From Dendrolimus kikuchii (lineage: Eukaryota > Arthropoda > Insecta > Lepidoptera > Lasiocampidae): 64,000 nucleotides of DNA. Made by a program: the position numbers and the translations under genes. A model generated the notes under the pieces. It was not told the DNA's origin and did no database searches. It worked only from the letters and a program-made list of their open reading frames with translations. How positions within the stretch are numbered: position 1 is the stretch's first letter; every line of letters begins with the position of its first letter. The stretch is taken from NCBI GenBank assembly GCA_019925095.2, contig CM034401.1, positions 5,987,838 through 6,051,837 of the forward strand, given 5' to 3'. Shown here in pieces: positions 48,921 to 60,900 of this stretch.

Positions 48921-51900
48921 TGCCGAGGATGAACATAGGATACTTTTTATCTCGAAAAATGGGAGTTTCCAGGATAAAAATATTTTTGTCTCTCTGTTTG
49001 TTATGCTTTTACGGAAAAACTACTGGATCAGTTTGGCTGAAATTCGGTATATATGTAATTTTAATACCGATGGTGGACAAGGCATGCTCTTCATACCGGA
49101 TAATGGGATAAGTTTAGGGATAAATTTATGTAAAGATTATCCCAGAAAGAAAAAAACCTATCCTGTTTTTATTTTGTGATTTGTCATTTTCGTCAATTTG
49201 GTCATTTTGGTCGATTTGGTCGATTTGGTCGATTTGGTCGAAGTGGTCGATGTGGTCGATGTGGTCGATGTGGTCGATTATGTCATTTTGGTCTACATAA
49301 TATGTAGTTTTATACCGAAAATTGGCATAGATACATTTTTCCTCCGGAAGATGGGATGGTTTGCGATATAAAATGAAGTGAATCTCCGGGGGCCAATAGT
49401 AGTAATATAAAAATTTAATACAATGTAACCTGTTTTTTTAACCTCTTTAAACAAGAGGCACGCACTAAAGGTTTACCCGCGGGGTAAACTCTAGTATTCT
49501 ATGTATTTATGCTATAAAAACTTATTGGAGTTTACTCCTCGAGAATCGATTTTCATATAAGGACTCCGGTATGGTTTAATGAGGAGTGAATTAATACAAG
49601 TGTAGTTCACAAGTTATTTTTCTTTTAAATCACTTCGGTATTAGTAATCAGTATGCTAATGTTTATGCCTTTCTGTCATGCACTCTGATATTACTTATAT
49701 GATTTTATATTTAATTAATATGTAATAATAATAATAATAATAATAATCGGCAGACAAAAACACATATTGTATATCCCCAAATTAAGCAAGTTACGCTTGT
49801 GTTATGGGTGATATACAACAGATTACTCTGGGGCCGATCCCAGACACCCAGAGCATAGTAAATAACGGAGAAAATACGTTTCCGAAATTTACTATACCAG
49901 GAATCGAACCCGGAGCCTCTGCGTTGCAGTGAGGTAGGCCGGCAAAGGCTTAGCCCGCTCAACCACAGAGGCCGTCTATGTAGTGTGTTTATATATTTAT
50001 TTTCTACTGGCTAAACAGATATCCGTCTGTCTGTTCTCTTTTCTTCTAGCTGCCTTTATTCGGCCGCTGTCGCCGCTCACGTTCAAATGTTTTTAATGTT
50101 TAAGGAGTAAACTCCACTAGTGCTTCAGAGCTGACATACACAAGTTTTGTGAATATTAATTGATTCAACACAGAAATTATATAGTTCTGTGCAATGTGAT
50201 TTTCCATCCAAATGTTGTATGGAAGACATCGCTCATAGTGATAACACCGCCAATTGTACTCTTTTTGTTACATCGTTAATATAGTTTTATTTCTAAGTTG
50301 TTTGCGATAAAGTATATATAATAAATGAACTTCTGTTCATTAGTATGTTCGTGTAAGTACATCACTTGAAACTGTATCATGATTTTAGGTATAAACTAGG
50401 ATATGTCTGCGATTTCGTCCACGCTTGACTTGAAATTCCCGGGACACAAAATACCGGAGCATTTAAAAAAGAAAAGAATGTAAACTACTGTTTTAGTGAA
50501 AACTGTGTCGGAATAAGCTAATATTTATGCACCCGAACAACTACAAACCGCTCCCGAGAAAATTGTCGCGGGATTCCCGGGATAAAAATATCACACATCT
50601 TATTACATACAATTTGCTATCGATCAGTGAAAAAAGGCCACCGCATCGAAATCAGCCCAGTAATTTTACGTGAATTCCGAACAAACGAACAAGAAATCTA
50701 AAAAAATTGCATCGTGTTCTCTATCGTTTACATAGTGTATTCCAGTTGGTTTTTTTTAATTAGCTTCAATGTATAGACACGGCAATATACAGATATTCTA
50801 GTATAAAACAACTAAAGAGCAAAAAATAAATATCTTGTACTTGTAGGTACATCTTCAATTCGGTGCAAAGTAAAATGTAAAAATTACTAAATGTTTCAAT
50901 ATTTTGTTGTTGTAGTAATGTATATAGTAATTTTTATTGTTAAAAAAAACGTTATTTATAAAAAGAAAAAAATACGGCTAATTGAGAACGTATTCTTTTT
51001 TGAAGCCGGTTAAAAATTTGAATTTTTTTTAGGGTTTCTGTCCAGACCAGATGGACTTGTGATGCTGGACTCGAAGGAATTTTATGATACCTTTTTTGAA
51101 AAACCACATACCCATCGTAATAAAAAAATGTATTTATTACATATATAAAATACTTAACATATATATATACTACTTACTTCGTTTACGACTCTCTTCTCTG
51201 CCAAACACTTCTCAACCCAAGCGTACGAAACAATCCACTTCGAAGCCGCCAAGGCGCGTATGTACTTCACAGACCTGTAAAAATATTTCATTTAATCAAT
51301 TATTCTTTATAGAAATACTTTGAATGTTTCGTTGCGATCTTACTATATTATATCACTCACCATCGGCAGAAATTTGACATAAATTATATGGAGCTTATGT
51401 CAAATTTTAACCGATAGTAAGGCACGTTAATGGTTAAAAACATATAGACATCGGCTATAATAAGGGTGTCATTCATTTCGATTTTGCCTTAATATCTTAA
51501 AATTAGTAGGTTATAAATTACTTTATAATTCCACTACATTACTGTATTTTACCACATAGATTACATTTTCTTGCTAAATTTTGATATAAATAGAAGTAGA
51601 AATTTAAGAGAAATATGACGAAAATAAATTGTATACGAGTTCCACTTTTATCAAATGGGATAAGGAATCTGGACTTAGAAAATTGCGGCCCAAAAAAGAA
51701 TGGCTGGACGTACATCATTGGAATAAGACGCGGTACATTGATCACTAAGGTACCACGAGTTCATGCTACGAATTATTTGACTACATGGAATTTTAAGTAT
51801 ACGGACGGAAATGTCGCTGATGTGTCATAGATTACTTAAAAAACATTGCGAGCGTATTTAGCTGAAGTTCCGCAGGTGTGTCGTTAGGTGTAAAGCACTA

Positions 51901-54900
51901 ATGTATTTGAAAATGTGTTTTTTTTAAAGTTAATAATAGCTAATAGCTGAGAGTTAAAAACATTCCTTATCACCATACAAAACATAATCTCCTATATTTT
52001 GTACGAGGGTACAAAGTTATAACGTTAAACTATGACAGGTCGAACAACGTATGAATTATTGCTTAAACAGTTTTTATAATTATTTCTACATAATAATTCC
52101 ATCTGGAATAATCTTAAAAATTCAGGTCATTTAACGCAGATATGGTGATGTGTTTAAGGCGTTATTTGAGTTGCGACACTGTTAATGACGTTAAATATTA
52201 ACTGATAACGTATGTATATACACTAATGTGGCTACGCGTTACCGGCGGCACTTTTTAACACACACAACTTAAATCTTTAACACTAACGCAGATGAAGCCC
52301 CAGCATATAAGTATGAGGATATTAAGGTGTTCTTAATGTAAATAATTTTATAATTTATTGTACCATTTTTCATCTACCGATTTGAGGACAGAAGACCGCT
52401 TAAACAGGAGCAGAGTGAGAAGGAAAGCAGACCTCAGCAACAGCCAAAATTAATAATTGACTGACATAAACGAAGAATGTTTCTCAGGCAAGAAAAAATC
52501 AGACAAAATTTATTGAAAAAGTCTGGTGTCATCTTTCTATCTATATCTAAGCGCGTAGCTGAAACCCTGTTGCACCCTCTTGAAATGGAGTTTTTCAAAT
52601 GTAATATTTTTAACCGACCGATTTTATTATAATAAATAAATAATAATATAACTATTTTTGAACCCAAAATTCCCATAGAATTTCACTATAAACTTACTGC
52701 CTTTTTAAGCACTAAATTAAATCAATATTGTCTTTTCATAAGTCCCTTCCAGTATCTTAAAGAAATTTCTATGCATGCGTGTATCAAAACATTTTTCATG
52801 GATTTTTGTATTAAAGCGCGTACTCCTGCGAGCCGTAACTCTAACCATGCGATAATTCGCTTTGTCACCTCGAGCTCGCGAGCCACGCACACACTAAGAT
52901 TTTTGGTTACAGTAACTTACGGCTCGCAGGTAAGTACGCGGCGAGTAAGTAATTCCTATTTATACATGGGTGAATTAAACATGGTCATTAGCACATTACA
53001 AACACTAATTAACATTAAAATATACATGAATTAGCTGCACTCAGCACGTGTTGCAATGCAACGTAAAATAAAAATTAGTTCCGTTGTATATTCTTTTCTG
53101 GACCAGAAACCCTCGCGGGCGTCCTCAAAGCACCCTACCAAATAATATTTTCTTAAGTTTTCGCGACTTGTATACATAATAAAACTACGTTTTAACGGTT
53201 TTAAGCGCGGCAATTTTATTTGATTTTGGTTTTTCCGACGTTTCAAATGTCACTTGACATCTTTGTCTTCCGTGATCAAGGCCACTGAAAAGTGACCGAA
53301 ACGTCGGGAAAACCAAAATCAAATAAAATTACCGCGCTTAAAACCGTTAAAACGTAATTTTATCACCCTACCAAAGTTTCAAAACAATGTAATCAGTGCT
53401 TTAAGAACGCATAGAGGACAAACACAAACACATTTACTTTGATTTACATACATTATAAACTAGTATAATGAAGAAATAACTTTTAATTATAAACAAACAA
53501 GTTTAACGTTAGAAATAAAAAAAAACAAATCCCAACTTCAAACTTTGTATTTTTTATTTGACCAAGCTACCTCATTCGTATAATAATTACGTCAAACTTT
53601 AGTGTTTGAGAATTTTAGCAATATAACACTAATGAACGTAAAGACCTGGAAAATTAACACTCCTAAGTGAACTAATAAATGAATACCTTTGTTACATCTA
53701 TGAAATTATAAAAAAGCGTTGAATATACACTGGTCAGTAGCAGCAAATAAACCGGGCCATACACTTTCTGTACGTATAACTTTGAAAGTTTTATATTTTT
53801 ATAAAAAATCGAATCAAATTCCAAGGTAGCGGGTGGCCCGGTTTATTTGCTCTCCAGTGTATATTAACTATTTATTTAATAACTAGTTTCTGCCCACGAC
53901 TTCGTCCGCGTGGAATAGTAAAAAAAAGTAAGTTAAAAAAACCTCCCGATTTTAAAACATTCTTCATTGGTGCTCCGCTCCTATTGGTCTTAGCGTGATG
54001 ATATATAGCTAAATTGTTTTTTAATGTATACATTGTTTTATTGTATACCGGCAATATCAATATTTAATTAAGTACATAAGTTGTATAATAAGCTGTTTAA
54101 GTAATTAGTTTTTTTAACTATCCTACGGGAACTCTTTAAGTTTTCGAGATCAAAAGTATCCTATATAAGCTAACACCAAACAAAATTTCATTTAAATCGG
54201 TCCCGTCGTTTCGGAGATTAGCCCGTACAGATAAACAAAAAATTTGTACGATAAGTTGGAATCGTCTGAGGGGCAGAAGCTCGTTTATAAGTTGGCACGT
54301 TCCAGGATCAAAGCGGCACAGGACATTTCCAAGTGCCGCTGTGTTAAAGATCCTGGAGGTAACCTGTTATGCGAGGACCTCGCGGTGAAGGAGAGATGGC
54401 GCTCGTACTTCCACGAGCTGCTGAATAAGCAGCACAAAGAGGTACAGCCACCGTACCTCCCTCCGAATCAAGGACTAGTGCCACCGATAACGCCTGAAGA
54501 AGTCCATAGGGCTCTTCGCCGCATGAGGAATCGGAAAGCTGTCGGAGCCGATGGAGTCCCCATCGAAGCCTGGAAGGCGATGGGTCCTCGTGGTGTGGGC
54601 ATTTTAACAAACCTTTTTAACCGCATACTCCTCACCGGAAACATCCCGAGCCAATGGAGACTGAGTGTTATCACCCCAGGTAAAGGATCGGTGCAGGAGT
54701 GCGAAAACTACCGCGGAATAAAGGTAATGTCCCACACCATGAAGCTCTTTGAGCGCATAATAGACTCTCGGATACGGCAGGAGTGCACTGTCTCGGGATG
54801 TCAATATGGGTTTCACCCTGAGCATGGCATCATGGACCCTGTTTTTGCCCTAAGGATCATCATGGAGAAATACAGGACGAAGAATACGCCTCTGCATTTC

Positions 54901-57900
54901 CTGTTTTTGGATCTGCAGAAGGCCTTCGACTGTGTTCCTCGCGTGATGATCTGGTGGGCACTGAGGTCCAAAGGGGTGCCAGAAACCTATATTGACATTA
55001 TCCGGGACATGTACCGTGACTCCGATTCCATGGTTCGGACCGCTGTTGGCGACACCACACCCTTCCCTATAACCGTAGAAGTGCACCAGGGATCTGTCCT
55101 TAGCCCGTTTCTGTTCAGCGTGATATTAGACGAAGTGTCGAACAGCATCAGAGATGCGCATGAGCAACCTCCATGGTTGCTCATGTATGCTGACGATATC
55201 GCGCTGGCAGATTCGGACAGGGGGCGCCTGGTGCAACGTGTAAATGCGTGCAAGAGGTCGCTAGAGAACGGCGGTCTGAAACTAAATGTGGCGAAGACCG
55301 AGTATTTGGCCTGCAACACTACAGATCCCACATTCGTGCGAATAGGCGAAGATACGGTCGAGCGCACGGATCAGTTTAAGTACTTGGGATCTGTACTCAG
55401 TGCGTCCGGGGATATCGACCACGAGGTCAAGGCCCGTATCACAGCAGCTTGGGCCAAGTGGCGTGAGGTGACAGGTGTCATTTGTGACCCCAAAATGCCG
55501 GTTAAATTAAAAGGACAGGTCTATAAATCCATCATTAGACCTGTCCTTTTGTATGGCAGTGAAGCGTGGCCTGTACTTGAGCGACACAAGCAAGGATTGC
55601 GTGTCACGGAGATGAATATGCTGCGATGGATGTGTGGAGTGACGCGGAAAGACCGGGTCAGGAACTCCCGCATCCGCGGCAGTCTTCATGTCCGTGACAT
55701 AGCAGACAAACTGCAAGAGTGTCGCTTACGCTGGTACGGCCACGTTTTACGGAGACCGGCTAATTATGTAGGGAACAAATGTCTAGCCATGCCGCCACCG
55801 CCAGGTCCCGGTCGAAGGGGAAGGCCCAAGAAATGTTGGCTTGACGTTGTAAAGGATGACATGCGTACCAATGGTCTCAAAACGGGGGATGCAGAAGACC
55901 GCGCGAAGTGGAGTAGAAAAAGTAGGAAAGCGGACCCTGGGCGTCGGAGTGAACGCTCCGAACGCAACCGGGATTTAACGCTCGGATGATGATGATGATG
56001 ATGAGATAAACAAAAAATTTGAAAAAAATCTAAATTAGTTCTATTTCACTTCTTACATCCCCCTGACTCGGTTTTTAGCATTTTTTTTTCATTGTACAGA
56101 AATTCGACCTCTAAAATTTTATTACATACTATAGATAATAAACTGCAGACGAAACACCTTGATGTTGTTGACAATGCGTAGTTAGGTGGTAGGTATCTCT
56201 CCTTTCATTATGTATATACATATGTTTATAATAAAAACTTACCTCTGTGACATATTTTCTTCGTCAACACTCACAACCAGATGCGTCAGATCTTTCGTGT
56301 ACTTATCAACATAAACCCAATTATTCTCTTTGCACAATATTTTCAATTTGATCAATTCCGTGCCATTCAAACATGAACCAGCAATACAATACTTTTTCTT
56401 CACTGAAACACTCTCTGTCACCTTTGGAGTACATTCAAATGCTTTCAGCATAATTTCTTTTTCTTGAGTATTCTTAGCTACTTTATCAATGGACGAACAT
56501 AAAGTTTGTTCTGGATCGTCTACGTTTTCTGTATCGAAATTGAGTGATTTCTTGGCCACAGGTGTAGATCTATGAGTTATAGCTCCAACAAATTTATCGA
56601 TAGACATTGGTGTCTCTAACGAATTTTTCTGTAATGTTTTATCTACAATAGTCGTATTTTGAACATTCTTTATGGTTGAATCTTCAAAAGTAACAAGTTT
56701 GACACTTTTAACTGACGAAGAAAAGTCAGTGGTTTTATTTTTTGTTAATGATCCTGTTTTGGAATCTATTAATTGTTTTATTGATGTGTTTGTTTTTTGT
56801 TTGATTTTGGGAAGTGATATGTTTCTGCAAAAATGAAGAATTATTAAGATTGTCATGGTCACCGCAAAAATTATGGGCTTACCTTAATTATAATTCACTC
56901 AAAAATTTAAATTAGTAAGGATATATGCAACTACTCATATAATAAAAAAAGTGGAACTATCATGGGAAGACAGTACATGTATTATCATTGCTCTCACCTT
57001 TGTCTCATGGCTCTACCATAATTAAAGTAAAATAAATAATACTGTATAAATACTTACTTTTCAGGAGTTTCTTCAACAACACTCCTATCCGAATCATCAT
57101 TGTCGTGTATTGCCATCTTTTCATGCGCATATTTTTGATTATTTTTTTGCGACTTCATTATATTTGGTTTACTAGTACTTGGTGTGAATTGATCAATACA
57201 AAGAACGGATACCGCATCCTGGCAATAATAATTAAAAATAAATAAAAGAGGACTAAGAAGACAAGTTGTATTAATTATATTCTGCCTTTGTCTCATAAAT
57301 GGCGCTAACTTTTTATCTTGATAAATGAAGTTTCCGCGGGATAGATGAAAAACTACAGAACGTATATGAACGAAATTCGACAGAGAGATAACTTATATCC
57401 CGAATCAACACTTAGGATACTTTTTATGCTAATAAATGATGTTCATGTATGTATGTATAGAATAGATGGATTAGCTAAATAAAGCTAATAATAGCGCTGC
57501 AATCGCATTTTTTCAATTTACTATCAAATACCTATGTTGTCATAAACTACTTGTCATTTGTTGTATTACTTTAAATCAGATTGGCTTCAACTCAATTTGG
57601 TTAGACTGCCCAGCAAAATATAATTTTGCTGGGCTGTTGTCTAGACTATATGGACTTTGTTTCTTTGTTATTATTATATGTAAAAAACCGAATTAAGTTT
57701 TTGTGTAGTTAAATAAAGCTATTGCCTATGGTTTGACATGCGGTGCAAACACTAGTATATTTATATAATAATATACCGAACGGCACTGTGTTCCATCAGG
57801 TGTCCTAGACACGTCACGCGTTTTTTAAATTAAAATCAACTATCATAATCTGTATATCAAAATAAACGTAATATGATTACAAAACTTATATTTTCAAATT

Positions 57901-60900
57901 TGTGTATGAAAACATACATTTATTAGTTAGAAAAAATAGTATACCTCAACATTTTTTGGATCATCCCAGTTATGTTTTTCACTATCCAAAAATGAGATAC
58001 TATTTTCAAAATTTTGACATAGTTTAGTATTCTTCTCTATTCCTTTTTCGGGGTTTTGATCATTTATTATATTAGTTGATATTTTTATTTCTTTATTATT
58101 GTGTTCAATATTTTGAGAATTACGAATACATTCAATATCTTCATCAATGTTAGCAAAAACTTGGCTCATTAACTTATCATAATTGATAGAGTCACTATCA
58201 CGTATGGTATTAATTTCTTCAAATTTAGCCTGACTGTTTCTTGTTTCTTTTTCAGAAACATATTTGTGTTTTTTGTTCACTGATGATTGTTCTTCAGAAT
58301 CATTTTCTCTTTCCTTTCGTTTTGTCATATATTTCTCCTCTCTACATTTTTTACTGCCCATAGTAGTCATCAATATTTCCGAAGGAGCGTGTTTAAGTAC
58401 AAGATTTTCAGCTCCTTTGACTGATTCCGTTTCAAATATATCAGCATCGTGACCAGAAATTTCCACTGGTTCTACCACATTTGCTTCCTCTAAAACATGT
58501 TTTTCAGAATTCAAGTCTTTTACTTCTTCATGTTCTAAATCTTTGCAACATTCCACTGCATTAGCCAATTCCTTTTCAACACTTTCAGTTATAACTTCAC
58601 CTACTGTTTCTGTTTCTGCTGATGCAGTGTGTTTTTTAGTTGATGAGGATGACGATTTTGGTTTACTGTAAATCTCACTTAGGTTGAGAATATTTTTTGA
58701 TCTTATTCCAATAACATTGTCTTGGTTTTTCTCCAAATTTAAATCTATATTTTTCTCAGATACATTTTGTAATGTAATGGCTGAATTTGTTGTATTGCTT
58801 GGCTCTTGGAATCGTAAGTCTGTTTGAACTCCTTGATCAGTCATCATCTTCATACATACATCACTCTCCTTTTTTTTAATTACAATATTTGTTATAGTGT
58901 TGCCCATTTTTATAGAAATTTTAATATCATCATCCTTATTTATTGTTTGTGATTCGCTGATATGTTGCGATATATTGGTTTTATGATTATTTTCTACCTT
59001 TTGCCTTGGACACAAAGCACCTTTTTTAATGAACGGCATTCTCATTTGTACTTTCTTGTTAGTTGTATCTTTTTCAGTATTTTCGCCAATATCTGATATA
59101 AGTTTCTTTGTCTTATTTTGTATGACTTCACTATTTTCAATGATGATATCTATTTTATTATTGTCCATTTCTTTACTAGAATTTTTATAGCAGCTTTCTG
59201 TATGCAAAACAACAGCATCACCAGATATATTATGATTTGTTGTTTTGTTATGTACAGGAATTACTTTAACATTTTTCTCTTGATTTTCATCACATGGTTT
59301 TTTCACTTCCTCAATAGTAGGATTATATTCTCCTTTATCTTCTTTACCTTTAATTGTTTGCAACAGAGAAACGTTATCTGCACTATTAGACTTACTGGAC
59401 ATCTCCTGAACATGTTTACAATTTTCAATAGAAACATCTAATTTGCTACTTCTCTTCCTTGGGTTATTTAAATCCTTCTTCATTCTTTTAACATTATTCC
59501 AATATTCTTTTATTTTGTTGACTTTTGAATTTGTGTCTAAATTACAATTATTAATATTTTCTATATCATCTATACTTTCATCGTTTGCAACAATCTTATT
59601 TCTACCTTTGCGTTTTCTTGAGCTCCTGCGAGGATTTTCTGTTGAATATTCTTTGTCATCCAAATTAAATGGTTCTACATCTTTTGGACCAATGATGTTC
59701 TCTCTTTTTTTGTCATTATTGACATCTGGCATTTCATCAATAACATCCCAATCATGTTGTGATACTGCTTTATACACTTTTTTCACTGGGTCTCCTGTAT
59801 TGTTATTAGTCTCATGAATTTGTACTTTGGTAGTAACTTTATGTGTACTTTCATACTGTGTACAACTTGGCTCCATAGACAAAGGTGCTGAAAAATGGTT
59901 TTGTGAGTTTGCTAACCAATCTGCAACATTCTCAGTGTTATCTTTGTTTTCTAAGTCATTGTTGTTAAATAAATATTCATCCACTGGAAATAATAATTAA
60001 CATGTTAATAAAATAAACTTTTTTAATTCAGCAGACAAACACACAGATTGTATTTTCCCAAGTAAGTTATAGATAATATACAACAGACAATATTTTGTTT
60101 GTTTAAACGCGCTAATCTCAGGAACCGCTGGTCCGATTTGAAAAATTCTTTCAGTGTTAAATAGTACATTTATCGAGGAAGGCTATAGGCTATATTATAT
60201 TTTCAAAAAATTAGGGGTCCTTACTAAAAGTCCAATAATGTAACCCAAGGTGTAAAAAAATGACCCGAAAAAATCCTTACACGGCGTGCGCTGCGAAAAC
60301 TATTGATTATAGAACAAAACAATGTACTACCACTTTGCAGAACATATAATTGTCTACAAAAAATATTGCGTAACCATATGTCTAACTATTGTAGTTATCT
60401 CACAATAAGTGTTTTCTTTTATTTTTTTTAAATAATTAAAATAAATTACTCCATATTCAAGACGAATTCAATACCTTTCTAGAACTTTTTGAATTATTCA
60501 ATTCGGATGTTTCATTCAAAAGATATCGCGATATTTAAAATGTAAGTATTAGTGTTGTAGCCAAATATACTAATATATTGTTTGATTGAACGCGCTAATC
60601 TCAGGAACTACTAGTCTGATTTGAAAAATTCTTTCAGTGTTGGATAGCCCATTTATCGAGGAAGGCTATAGGCTATATATCATCACGCTAAGACCAATAG
60701 GAGCGGAGCACCAATAAAGAATGTTACAAAATCGGAGGGTTTTGAAAGAAAATTCCACGCGGACATCGCGGGCACAGCTAGTTCTATATAAAATTCTTGT
60801 GTATGTCACTGAACTCCTCTTAAATAGTTGGACTCTTATTAAAAAATTTTGTGTGTTCAAGTAGATTTGACAATGGTTTAGATTCACAATTTGGCTCAGT

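Noticed and set aside
49728..49975. tRNA gene
   Set aside because: A and B boxes are present but the sequence does not fold to a full tRNA, is followed by a long non-tRNA body with (ATT)n tail, and has several diverged copies. It is a SINE.
54244..54246. Start of the LINE ORF at 54244
   Set aside because: The codon is TTG and belongs to the target site duplication. The element is 5' truncated and has no start of its own here.
58264..59817. Plus-strand Phe/Leu-rich ORFs opposite the large BRCA1 exon
   Set aside because: Antisense by-products of the Lys/Asn/Glu-rich coding exon on the minus strand.
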